Shown piece by piece: positions 44,697 to 53,388 of a DNA stretch of 64,000 nucleotides; the stretch's first letter is position 1; each line of letters starts with the position of its first letter. Source of the stretch: Glaciecola flavus (GTDB taxonomy: Bacteria > Pseudomonadota > Gammaproteobacteria > Enterobacterales > Alteromonadaceae); contig NZ_JBHRSW010000005.1 in the NCBI RefSeq assembly GCF_042646125.1, positions 424,982 through 488,981 of the forward strand. The letters run 5' to 3'. The notes under the pieces were generated by a model that saw nothing but the letters and a program-made list of their open reading frames with translations, made no database searches and had not been told where the DNA came from. Both the position numbers and the translations under genes were made by a program.

Positions 44697-46457
44697 TTAC
44701 TCGTCTTTAGCTTTAATGTCGATAGCTAGTTCTTTCAATTGTTCTGGATTAGCTCTACCCGGTGCGCTCGTCAAGGGACAAGCCGCAGTAGTTGTTTTTG
44801 GAAAAGCCATGACATCGCGTATAGAATCCGCACCTAACATCAACATCACCAACCTATCCAAACCAAATGCTAATCCAGCATGTGGTGGCGTACCATAACG
44901 CAAGGCTTCAAGTAAAAAGCCAAATTTCTCTTTAGCTTCTTGCTCAGAAATACCCAGCAACTCAAACACTGTTGCTTGCATATCCATATTATGAATACGT
45001 ACCGACCCGCCGCCGAGTTCAACACCATTTAACACCATGTCATAGGCATTTGATAAGGCTTTCTCAGGTTCCGCTTTTAAAGCTTCGATACTGTTATCTC
45101 GAGGAGCAGTAAATGGGTGATGCAAGGCATGTAAACGATCATCAACACGCTCAAACATAGGAAAATCAATGACCCATAGTGGTTTCCACTCAGCGCTCAC
45201 CAACTCAAAATCATTACCCAATTTCAAGCGCAGCGCTCCCAATGCTTCCGTGACTGTTGTATTGTCACCCGCACCAAAGAGCAAAATATCCCCATCTTTA
45301 GCCTCTGTAGCAGCCATAAGCTTGTTAATGCTTTCTTCATTGAAGAACTTCAATACTGGTGATTGTATGCCCTCTATCCCTTTGCCAAGGTCATTTACTT
45401 TCATCCACGCTAGGCCTTTAGCGCCATATATGCCAACAAATTCGCCATATTGATCAATCTGTTTGCGAGACAAACTTGCGCCTCCGGGCACGCAAATACA
45501 TGCCACGCGTCCATTTTCGTCGTTTGCGGGGCCACTGAATACTTTAAAATCGAGATCCTTGACAATTTCGGCAATATCAACAATTTCTAAGGGGTTGCGT
45601 AAGTCGGGTTTGTCGCTGCCATAACGCTGCATTGCCTCTGCATACGTCATTCTTGGAAATTCACCTAAATCAACGTTTAGCAACTGCCTAAACAGCGATG
45701 TTATTAGCCCCTGTGTGATTGCCATCACACCATCTGCGTCTAAAAATGAGGTTTCAATATCAATCTGCGTAAATTCAGGTTGGCGATCCGCACGCAAATC
45801 TTCATCACGGAAACATTTTACTATTTGATAATATTTATCCATACCACTCATCATCAACAACTGTTTATACAATTGTGGCGATTGTGGCAGTGCAAAAAAT
45901 TGGCCTTTATAGGTTCGACTGGGAACCAAATAGTCTCGCGCACCTTCTGGCGTGGCGGCAGTAAGAATGGGCGTTTCGATATCCAAAAAATCGGCCTCTT
46001 CAAGATAGCGTCTTACCGCAGCTGTCACTTTCGAGCGGAACACCAAACGCTCTGTCATCAGTGGGCGGCGTAGGTCAAGATATCGATACTTTAAGCGCTG
46101 TTCTTCAGAGTTTTCTTGATTCCAATCTAAAGGTAAGGCCGGTGCGCGGTTGATAATAGAGAGAGAAGTTGCCAGTACTTCAACACCACCTGTCCGCATA
46201 GTTTTGTTTACTTGGCTTTCAGGGCGCGCCCTGACTTTACCGCTAAGTTCAACGCAGAATTCGTTGCGCAACTCATTGGCGGGGGCAAATGCCTGTTCAG
46301 CATCAGGCTCTATAACGACTTGAATCACACCTTCCCGATCGCGTAAATCGATAAATATTAGGCCACCCAAATCACGGCGCTTATGCACCCAACCTACTAA
46401 GGTCACCTGTTGATCTACAAATTTTTCGTCAATTCGACCGCAATAATCAGTGCGCAT
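44697..46457 (-). CDS. aspS: Aspartyl-tRNA synthetase
   Basis: 586 residues, class II synthetase of the bacterial type with the GAD insertion. Anticodon-binding OB domain at the N-terminus (VGWVHKRRDLGGLIFIDLRD), motif 2 QIVKCFRDEDLRADRQPEFTQ and motif 3 PPHAGLAFGLDRLVMLMLG. It charges tRNA-Asp in the cytoplasm. First gene of the aspS-nudB-ruvCAB run. Confidence 0.98.
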   Translation of the reverse strand: MRTDYCGRIDEKFVDQQVTLVGWVHKRRDLGGLIFIDLRDREGVIQVVIEPDAEQAFAPANELRNEFCVELSGKVRARPESQVNKTMRTGGVEVLATSLSIINRAPALPLDWNQENSEEQRLKYRYLDLRRPLMTERLVFRSKVTAAVRRYLEEADFLDIETPILTAATPEGARDYLVPSRTYKGQFFALPQSPQLYKQLLMMSGMDKYYQIVKCFRDEDLRADRQPEFTQIDIETSFLDADGVMAITQGLITSLFRQLLNVDLGEFPRMTYAEAMQRYGSDKPDLRNPLEIVDIAEIVKDLDFKVFSGPANDENGRVACICVPGGASLSRKQIDQYGEFVGIYGAKGLAWMKVNDLGKGIEGIQSPVLKFFNEESINKLMAATEAKDGDILLFGAGDNTTVTEALGALRLKLGNDFELVSAEWKPLWVIDFPMFERVDDRLHALHHPFTAPRDNSIEALKAEPEKALSNAYDMVLNGVELGGGSVRIHNMDMQATVFELLGISEQEAKEKFGFLLEALRYGTPPHAGLAFGLDRLVMLMLGADSIRDVMAFPKTTTAACPLTSAPGRANPEQLKELAIDIKAKDE

Positions 46458-46564
46458 TCCAAAACCTTTTTCATTGTAATTTTATTTTGCTGAGTGTAGC
46501 CCACTCAATAGACGGCGCATTATAGACCATGCTTGATGTAGGACAAAGTCTGTGAATGGACTTT

Positions 46565-47620
46565 TTAGGAAAAAACAACCATATGCTGAACATCCAACTG
46601 AATCCCAAAGGCTTCACCTACTTGATGATCATGGTGGCTTGGCGCTAAACAAAGTACTTCCTCGCTGTTTGCTAATGCGAGTGTATACATGATATGCGCC
46701 CCTCTAAACTGACGCTGGACAACAATGGCTTTGTGTTCACTATGGTCGCGGTGCAGGATATCATCGGGTCTCACCAGCACCTTTACTGGTTGACCATGTT
46801 TCAGCTTTTCGTTCTTTTCGGATGAGCTTTCAGGTATCGCTAGGCGCGCTAAAGCCGTTTCGACAAGCTTTTGGCCATCATTGTTCACCACTTTGCCTTG
46901 CAAGAATGCCCCTTCACCAATGAAACTGGCGACCTCTATATTTGCGGGCTGATGATACAACTCATAAGCGCTCCCCCATTGCTGGCAAACCCCCTCAGAA
47001 AACACGGCAATTTTGTCTGCCATTGCAAATGCTTCTTGTTGATCATGCGTGACAATCAAGGCGGTAATACCAAGCTTTTTAAGCAAAACGCGTAAGTCAA
47101 AAGCGAGTTGTTCACGTAAACTCGGATCCAAACTAGAAAACGGCTCATCCATTAATAAGACTTCTGACTGTGGTGCAACCGCTCTGGCTATAGCAACACG
47201 CTGCTGTTGCCCGCCTGATAGCTCGTAGGGGTAACGATGCGCCAAGCTGTCTAATTCAACCAAAGACAATACTTCAGATACGCGTTGCGCTTGCTCGGCT
47301 TTTGACAAAGTGTGTAATCCATAGGCAACATTTTGTTGCACCGTCATATGGGGAAACAAGCTCAAGTCTTGAAACACCATGGCTATTTTTCTGTCAGCGC
47401 TAGCTACATTTTTTTGCTGATCAAACACTTTTCCTTGCTTGAGCTCAACACATCCTGACACTGGCGTATGCAAACCACATAAGGCATGCAAAAAGCTTGA
47501 TTTTCCGCTACCCGAAGGCCCTAGGATACACGCAATCTCACCGGTTTTTAGATGCAGTTCGTTAACACGGAGTACCGGATCATTGTTATAGGCTATACAT
47601 AAATCTCGTACTGCTAACAC
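46565..47620 (-). CDS. fbpC: Iron(III) ABC transporter ATP-binding protein FbpC
   Basis: 351 residues from a GTG start that overlaps the fbpB stop (TAGTG). Walker A LGPSGSGKSS, Q-loop MVFQDLSLFPHM, signature ELSGGQQQRVAIARA, Walker B VLLMDEPFSSLDP. The C-terminal TOBE-like regulatory domain (QPVKVLVRPDDI) fits the FbpC/spermidine-type ATPases. It energises ferric iron import with FbpA and FbpB. Confidence 0.9.
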   Translation of the reverse strand: MLAVRDLCIAYNNDPVLRVNELHLKTGEIACILGPSGSGKSSFLHALCGLHTPVSGCVELKQGKVFDQQKNVASADRKIAMVFQDLSLFPHMTVQQNVAYGLHTLSKAEQAQRVSEVLSLVELDSLAHRYPYELSGGQQQRVAIARAVAPQSEVLLMDEPFSSLDPSLREQLAFDLRVLLKKLGITALIVTHDQQEAFAMADKIAVFSEGVCQQWGSAYELYHQPANIEVASFIGEGAFLQGKVVNNDGQKLVETALARLAIPESSSEKNEKLKHGQPVKVLVRPDDILHRDHSEHKAIVVQRQFRGAHIMYTLALANSEEVLCLAPSHHDHQVGEAFGIQLDVQHMVVFS

Positions 47621-49239
47621 TAAGTTTTACTCCGCTCTAACTGATAAATAAGTAAGCATACTGGTAACAAGCCAATACCGACAATAGCGATCGCGGGTAA
47701 AGCGGCATCTATCAAACGCTCATCGCTGGCAAGCTCATGTGCTTTTACCGCTAGAGTATTAAAATTGAAAGGCCTAAGTACTAATGTGGCCGGTAGCTCC
47801 TTTAGCACATCAACAAATACAAGGAGTAATGCACTCAACACACTCGACTGCATTAAGGGTAAATGAATACGAGTGAATAAAGCGCTGCGTTTATGGTGTA
47901 GACTCAGCGCTGCAGTATCCATTTGCCTAGGCATTCTGGCATAGCCAGTTTCGGTGTTTTGTAGGGCAACACTCAAATATCTGACAGCATAGGCAAAAAC
48001 CAAAATAGTGATACTACCAGAAATGACAAGTCCCGGTCGCGTATCTAACCACGCCATAGAAAATATATTTATCTGCCTATCTAACCAGCCTGACACACTG
48101 ATTACTCCTACCGCTACAACCAAGCCAGGTAAGGCATAGCCAAGAGACAGAACTTGTATAATCCTATTGTAGAAAGACTTGTTGGCGTAGCGCGCCAGGG
48201 TCGAAAACAACATTGCCAATGCCACTATGATGATAGCCGCGACAAGAGACACGTATAGTGTGTTCCCCAATAAACTGGCAAAGCCCGTTGTATCGGCGTT
48301 GGAGTTAAAGAAAGCCCAAATGAACAATTGGCTCGTTGGTATAAAAAACCCAAATAATGGTGGCAACATACAAACTGCGGTTACTAACACAACAGCCTTA
48401 CCTGTTAACTGTTTAGCTGTATGTTTGCTTTTGGTATTGTTTTGGTATCGCCTAGCGTCTTTTCTGGCGTGTTTTTCTAAGAACAACACTAAAAACACAA
48501 AAAGGCACAAGGCAGAAGCGAGTTGTGCAGCGACCTCTCGGTTACCCATGCCAAACCATGTTCTATAAATACCTGTGCTAAAGGTATTCACACCAAAGTA
48601 AGCCACCGTACCGTAGTCAGCCAAAGCTTCCATCATAACCAATGCGCCACCGGTAAGTATAGCCGGTCGAGCTATCGGCACAGCAATCAGAAAAAAATGC
48701 GAGTATTTACTCCGCCCAGCCAGTGTCGATACTTGTTTTAAGCTAGTAGGCTGACTTTTAAAAGCCGCATAACTGAGTAAATAGACATAGGGATACAAAA
48801 CCAAGGACAACATCACTATCGCCCCAGCTAAATTTCGGATGTCAGGCAGCACTCGCGTATTTTTTGCTAAACCAAAGGTTGCCTGTATAAACTGCTGGAA
48901 AGGCGAGCCAAAGTCCATCAACCCTGTATACGTGTATGCAATAATATAGGCAGGCATAGCCAGCGGCAGCAACAGACATATTTGTACTACGACTTTACCC
49001 TTAAAACGATAATTTGCCATTATATAGCCAGCGCCACTTCCAATGAATATGGCACCGCTTGCACTGCCAAAGGCTAAACCAATGCTGTTAACAACATAGT
49101 CTGCCAGTACTGTATCAATGAGATGTTGCCAAGTCGCTAAATCGGGCGAAAAAAGACTGGATACGACTGACACGAGGGGAAGTACTAACAAACAGGCAAA
49201 AAATAGAGCACTTGTTTTTACCCAAAAAAATCCATTCAT
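47620..49239 (-). CDS. fbpB: Iron(III) ABC transporter permease FbpB
   Basis: 539 residues with about 12 membrane helices, i.e. the duplicated two-domain permease typical of FbpB. EAA-type loops are visible (LKQVSTLAGRSKYSHFFLIA and DTAALSLHHKRSALFTRIHL). It lies between fbpA (100-bp gap with a hairpin) and fbpC (1-bp overlap). Confidence 0.92.
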   Translation of the reverse strand: MNGFFWVKTSALFFACLLVLPLVSVVSSLFSPDLATWQHLIDTVLADYVVNSIGLAFGSASGAIFIGSGAGYIMANYRFKGKVVVQICLLLPLAMPAYIIAYTYTGLMDFGSPFQQFIQATFGLAKNTRVLPDIRNLAGAIVMLSLVLYPYVYLLSYAAFKSQPTSLKQVSTLAGRSKYSHFFLIAVPIARPAILTGGALVMMEALADYGTVAYFGVNTFSTGIYRTWFGMGNREVAAQLASALCLFVFLVLFLEKHARKDARRYQNNTKSKHTAKQLTGKAVVLVTAVCMLPPLFGFFIPTSQLFIWAFFNSNADTTGFASLLGNTLYVSLVAAIIIVALAMLFSTLARYANKSFYNRIIQVLSLGYALPGLVVAVGVISVSGWLDRQINIFSMAWLDTRPGLVISGSITILVFAYAVRYLSVALQNTETGYARMPRQMDTAALSLHHKRSALFTRIHLPLMQSSVLSALLLVFVDVLKELPATLVLRPFNFNTLAVKAHELASDERLIDAALPAIAIVGIGLLPVCLLIYQLERSKT

Positions 49240-49280
49240 TAAATGCTGCCGTACCGCTTTGCTTGTAAAATTTTTACTAT

Positions 49281-49320
49281 AGCTATATCTCCTTTACCGC
49301 ATAAAGCCGGAGACATAGCC
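49281..49320 (-). promoter_or_regulatory. Intercistronic hairpin between fbpA and fbpB
   Basis: AGCTATATCTCC (49281-49292) pairs with GGAGACATAGCC (49309-49320), nearly perfectly, with an inner TTTA/TAAA stem. Such hairpins often reduce permease expression relative to the binding protein or stabilise the upstream message. There is no tight T-tract. Confidence 0.55.
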
Positions 49321-49339
49321 GTACTATTTTGTAGCTTGT

Positions 49340-50356
49340 TTACTGCCAGCCTGCTCTATCCATAATTTTTAAGGCTTCACCGTTTAATTGTCCCATTTTA
49401 TTAAAGTCAACTAACTGAGTATCAAACCTACCAAGACTTTCGAGTATTTCACTCCAATCAGCATTTTTTAACACGGGGTATTCCTGGTTTACCTGTGCAT
49501 ACCAAGCTTGCTGCTCAGCCGCCAGCATAAATGTGATTAGCTTTTGTGCATCAGATTTATTAGGAGCGTGCTTTGCAATAGAGATACCAGAAATATTGAT
49601 ATGCGTGCCTCCTTTAGCGGCAGGTGTCCAAGCAATTGCCACCTGCTCTGCTACTTTGCGGGTACTTTCATCTGATGAACTTAGCATTCCCCCTAAGTAA
49701 TAGGTATTAGCGATCGCATAATCACATTCGCCTGCAATCATAGCCTTGATCTGGTCTCGATCTCCCCCTTTCGGTTTTCTTGCCATGTTTGCTGCAATGC
49801 CGCTCGCCCAATCGGCAGTGCGCGCTGCACCATGCTCAATCAACATCGCGGCGGTCATCGATTGATTGTAAATATTACTCGATGAACGCACGCAAATTTT
49901 ACCTCTGTACTTATCATTTGCGAGTGCCAACATAGATTCAGGCAAGTCATTTGCCGCGCCCTTTTTATACATGATAGCTCTGGCTCGGGTGGTCAAGGCT
50001 ACCCAGTGCCCCTCTGGGTCAACAAATGAAGTAGAAAGCGTTGGTAGGTCAACATCCAGAGTTTGCGTTAAGCCCATATTTTTAGCACGGACAAGGCGCC
50101 CAGCATCCGCCATCACAAGCAAATCAACTGGGGAAAATTCGCCTTCTGACGCTGCTCGACTGATAAGCGCGTCTGCTTTGCCCGTGACCAAATTAACTTT
50201 TATCCCTGTTTGCTCAGTAAATTTATCTAGCAAAGGTTTGATAAGTGCTTCTTTTCGTCCAGAATACACGTTGATTTCTGCGGCCACACTTTGACCAACA
50301 AAACAAAGAATAAACAATAAGGCTAAAGATTTGATAAGGCCCCCTAAGGATTCCAT
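49340..50356 (-). CDS. fbpA: Iron(III)-binding periplasmic protein FbpA
   Basis: 338 residues with a signal peptide (SLALLFILCFVGQSVAAE). INVYSGRKEALIKPLLDKFT and the adjacent tyrosines in IANTYYLGGM, which ligate ferric iron in FbpA/FutA proteins, support the call. No good ribosome site is seen before the ATG, so the start is less certain. A Fur-box candidate lies about 80 bp upstream. First gene of fbpABC. Confidence 0.92.
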   Translation of the reverse strand: MESLGGLIKSLALLFILCFVGQSVAAEINVYSGRKEALIKPLLDKFTEQTGIKVNLVTGKADALISRAASEGEFSPVDLLVMADAGRLVRAKNMGLTQTLDVDLPTLSTSFVDPEGHWVALTTRARAIMYKKGAANDLPESMLALANDKYRGKICVRSSSNIYNQSMTAAMLIEHGAARTADWASGIAANMARKPKGGDRDQIKAMIAGECDYAIANTYYLGGMLSSSDESTRKVAEQVAIAWTPAAKGGTHINISGISIAKHAPNKSDAQKLITFMLAAEQQAWYAQVNQEYPVLKNADWSEILESLGRFDTQLVDFNKMGQLNGEALKIMDRAGWQ

Positions 50357-50432
50357 TTTGTTTTAATGCTAAAGGCTCGGTGGCTTTCAAGTAATCGCCG
50401 ATATGCGCGAACCTTGCCACCCTCTACGTTAT

Positions 50433-50447
50433 TGATAATAAGTCTCA
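50433..50447. promoter_or_regulatory. Fur-box candidate upstream of fbpA
   Basis: TGATAAT-A-AGTCTCA matches the 7-1-7 Fur consensus TGATAAT-N-ATTATCA at 12 of 14 positions, with one perfect half-site. Its place before an iron-transport operon supports it. Confidence 0.55.
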
Positions 50448-50623
50448 ATTACATTTTAAAAGAAAACAGCGCCTAGTCAACAACAAACTTTACTGCATAA
50501 TTTGTGTATCTTAGGGTCAGTAGCGCTATACTTATTTGTTCGCTCGTACTTAAAATCGAAAAAACAAACAACTCCATAAGACTGGCACTTATTTTGTATA
50601 GCGCATTAACAAAGGACAATTTT

Positions 50624-50944
50624 ATGACAAATTCCAGACTCGTTTATTCCACAGATAGTGGGCGAATAAAAGAAAGTGTGGCACAGGAAGATGTGCCTAA
50701 AGGTGATGGTATTGTGCGTCTGCAGCGAATTACCAAAGGCAAAAAAGGTAAAGGTGTGTCACTCATCACTGGATTGGGTTTGTCGGGACAAGACTTGAAA
50801 AAACTGTGCAGTGACTTAAAAAAGCAATGCGGATGCGGTGGTGCAATAAAACAGTATGATATTGAAATTCAAGGAGATGTCAGAGAAAAGTTGAAACAGA
50901 TTCTTGAAACAAAAGGATATAAAGTAAAGCTAGCTGGCGGCTAA
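50624..50944 (+). CDS. yciH: YciH/SUI1-family translation factor homolog
   Basis: The start is ATG 50624 with AAGGA at 50612-50616; the frame runs 40 codons upstream without support. 106 residues. The SUI1 (eIF1-like) domain shows VRLQRITKGKKGKGVSLITG, GLSGQDLKKLCSDLKKQCGCGG and YDIEIQGD. It is thought to help fidelity of start selection or regulate translation. A GCTAAAATTG-GT-CAATTTTAGC hairpin (50940-50961) spans the stop. Confidence 0.92.
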   Translation: MTNSRLVYSTDSGRIKESVAQEDVPKGDGIVRLQRITKGKKGKGVSLITGLGLSGQDLKKLCSDLKKQCGCGGAIKQYDIEIQGDVREKLKQILETKGYKVKLAGG

Positions 50945-51031
50945 AATTGGTCAATTTTAGCGTCATGTTCTCCTTAACTTAAAAAATTTGAGAGCACGCC
51001 TTAAAGGCTGTAGACAATATAGAAGGTATGA

Positions 51032-51832
51032 ATGCATAAATTAGACATCACTGACTTACATATACTGTTGGTTGAGCCCTCTGATACCCAGGCAAAAATA
51101 ATCAGCAAGTTGTTAAAAAGCGCGGACGTAAACAGTGTAGACATAGTCAAAAATGTGACGCAAGCTAAACATGAAATTGCCAAACACGCAGCAGATGTGA
51201 TTGTGAGTGCCATGTATTTGTCAGACGGTACTGGCTTGGATATCTTACAACACCTCAAAGCAGACGATAGTGCCAACTCAATTCCATTTATGCTGGTATC
51301 GAGTGAAACAAGTATATCCAAGCTTGAACAATTCAAACAATCCGGCGTGGCCGCTATACTCCCCAAGCCATTTGAACCAATCCATCTGGAACGCGGTTTA
51401 AACGCTAGCTTACAGCTAATGAACACCGAAGAGCTTGATCTAGAAAGCTTTGATATTGAAGAAGTCCGAGTGCTGTTAGTTGATGATAGTAAGCTGGCGA
51501 GAAATCATATAAAACGCGTTTTGCAGAACATGGGTATTCAACGTATCACCGAGGCTGAAAACGGCGCACATGCCTTGACTTACTTAAAGGATCTCGAATT
51601 TGATCTAGTCGTTACTGACTACAATATGCCTGAAATGGATGGACGCGAACTATCCGAGTTTGTCAGATTTAATCCAGCGACCACGCACATACCAATCATC
51701 ATGGTCACATCAGAAAATACCCAAAGCGCACATATGAGTAACATACAACAAACGGGCGTAAACGCTTTGTGCGATAAACCCTTTGAGTCTGATGAAGTCA
51801 GAGCGATACTCTCTCGATTGCTAGACAATTAA
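51032..51832 (+). CDS. Tandem receiver-domain (REC-REC) response regulator
   Basis: 266 residues; GAAGG precedes the ATG. Receiver 1 (about 5-130) has VEPSDTQAKIISKLL, but the phospho-acceptor position is Ala60 (DVIVSAMYLSDG), so it cannot be phosphorylated in the usual way. Receiver 2 (about 145-266) is canonical (VRVLLVDDSKLARN, VVTDYNMPEMDG with D196, CDKPF). There is no output domain, so it is a CheY-like protein acting by binding. No histidine kinase is adjacent. Confidence 0.9.
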   Translation: MHKLDITDLHILLVEPSDTQAKIISKLLKSADVNSVDIVKNVTQAKHEIAKHAADVIVSAMYLSDGTGLDILQHLKADDSANSIPFMLVSSETSISKLEQFKQSGVAAILPKPFEPIHLERGLNASLQLMNTEELDLESFDIEEVRVLLVDDSKLARNHIKRVLQNMGIQRITEAENGAHALTYLKDLEFDLVVTDYNMPEMDGRELSEFVRFNPATTHIPIIMVTSENTQSAHMSNIQQTGVNALCDKPFESDEVRAILSRLLDN

Positions 51833-51873
51833 GTCATAGCCCTGAATAATTCTTAGTTAAAACAAAAACTGCA

Positions 51874-51902
51874 TTGACAGGGCGACAGGTGTTTTTTACA
51901 GT
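51874..51902 (+). promoter_or_regulatory. Sigma-70 promoter of pheA
   Basis: A perfect -35 TTGACA (51874-51879), 17-nt spacer, and -10 TACAGT (51897-51902). It gives a leader of about 65 nt before the pheA start. I see no Phe-rich leader peptide. Confidence 0.65.
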
Positions 51903-51974
51903 CCACATATCCAATTGCGGTGTGAAAATTAAAAGTCATGCCGCCTGTAAAAACAAGTATAGGACTCAAGCAAA

Positions 51975-53159
51975 TTGGCAAATGAGGAATTAGCAGCGCT
52001 ACGTGTCGCAATCACCGAAACAGACAATGAACTACTGTCAATCATTGCAAAGCGTCAACAACTGACCAATCAAGTAGCCGAAACCAAAATAAAGCACCAA
52101 ATTCAAGTTCGCGATCAAGCACGAGAAGAACAACTGCTCATTAGGTTAATTAAAAAAGGTCAAGAAATAGGTTTAGATCCGCACTTTGTGACCAAATTAT
52201 TTCACGTAATAATTGAAGATTCGGTACTAAATCAACAATCTTTACTGGCACAACGCGCTAACCCTGATGCGAGCCTCCCGATTAATCGCGTGGCGTTTTT
52301 GGGTGAAAAGGGTTCATACAGCTATTTAGCCACGCAGAAATACTTTGCCCGCCGCAGCGGTAAACTTGTTGAAATGGGCTGCAAAAGTTTTGCGGACATC
52401 ATCGCAACTGTAGAAAGCAGCGAGGCAGATTTTGCCGTATTACCCATTGAAAACACCTCATCAGGCAGTATCAACGAAGTCTACGATCAACTTCAACATA
52501 CGCGACTTAGCATAGTGGGCGAGCTTACTCACGAAATAAACCATGCTTTACTTGTTCATCAAGATGTTGAAGTAGGCAAAATTAAAACCTTGTATGCCCA
52601 CCCACAAGTATTTGCTCAATGCAGTCACTTTTTAGCAGAACTGGGTAATGTCGAAGTCAAACCTTGTGATAGTACCTCTGCGGCAATGCTAATTGTAAAT
52701 GAGTTAAAATCGCCTGAAGTCGCTGCAATTGGCTCGGAAGGCGGCGGCAAATTGCACGGTTTACGCGCTATTCAGTCTAAGCTCGCCAATCAAAAAGAAA
52801 ACCATAGTCGTTTTATTGTTGTAGCCCGAAACCCAATTAAAGTCCCTCTACAAGTCCCTGCAAAAACCACGATGATCATGTCCACTGTACAAACACCCGG
52901 TGCATTGGTTGATGCGCTAACAGTGCTAAAAGAAAATGGCATTGCTATGACAAAACTGGAATCTCGCCCTATTAACGGCAACCCTTGGGAAGAAATGTTC
53001 TACGTCGATGTCGAAGGCAATATTGAAGATGGCCCGATGCAAAAAGCGCTTGACGCGCTGCGCAGCATGACACGATATTTTAAAGTACTAGGTTGTTATC
53101 CCGTTGAAGAAGTATCACCCACCAGAGTATCCGTCGCCTCTACCCTGACGGATAAGTAA
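51975..53159 (+). CDS. pheA: Bifunctional chorismate mutase/prephenate dehydratase (P-protein)
   Basis: 394 residues starting at TTG 51975: an in-frame stop at 51960 leaves no ATG or GTG option, and AGGA precedes it. Domains: AroQ chorismate mutase (1-90), prephenate dehydratase (about 105-285, with FLGEKGSYSYLAT and NHSRFIVVAR, where the usual TRF is SRF), and a C-terminal ACT domain with both Phe-binding motifs (GALVDAL and ESRP). It converts chorismate to phenylpyruvate and is probably inhibited by phenylalanine. A GTCACCAT...ATGGTGAC hairpin follows. Confidence 0.96.
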   Translation: MANEELAALRVAITETDNELLSIIAKRQQLTNQVAETKIKHQIQVRDQAREEQLLIRLIKKGQEIGLDPHFVTKLFHVIIEDSVLNQQSLLAQRANPDASLPINRVAFLGEKGSYSYLATQKYFARRSGKLVEMGCKSFADIIATVESSEADFAVLPIENTSSGSINEVYDQLQHTRLSIVGELTHEINHALLVHQDVEVGKIKTLYAHPQVFAQCSHFLAELGNVEVKPCDSTSAAMLIVNELKSPEVAAIGSEGGGKLHGLRAIQSKLANQKENHSRFIVVARNPIKVPLQVPAKTTMIMSTVQTPGALVDALTVLKENGIAMTKLESRPINGNPWEEMFYVDVEGNIEDGPMQKALDALRSMTRYFKVLGCYPVEEVSPTRVSVASTLTDK

Positions 53160-53204
53160 TCCAATAGCCAAGCGCGACTTTATTGTTGATACTTAAGAAA
53201 CAAG

Positions 53205-53233
53205 GTCACCATCATCCGCAGATGTATGGTGAC
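53205..53233. terminator. Hairpin downstream of pheA
   Basis: GTCACCATCATC (53205-53216), loop CGCA, GATG-T-ATGGTGAC (53221-53233) with one bulged T. A strong 12-bp stem but no T-tract, so terminator function is uncertain. Confidence 0.45.
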
Positions 53234-53388
53234 GTTCCTCAAGCACCCTCACCTACTATGTTTTATTCGGCCTGAACTTAAGAACATGATTTTTCTATAC
53301 TTACATTGATAAGTCTGAGAACTCTTCTACTATTAATCCTAAGGCTATAATTTCGTAGCCTCAATCATGCACTTGTTGGGGGTAAGGC

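Noticed and set aside
50940..50961. GCTAAAATTG-GT-CAATTTTAGC as the yciH terminator
   Set aside because: The stem includes the stop codon and lacks a following T-tract; mentioned in the yciH entry only.
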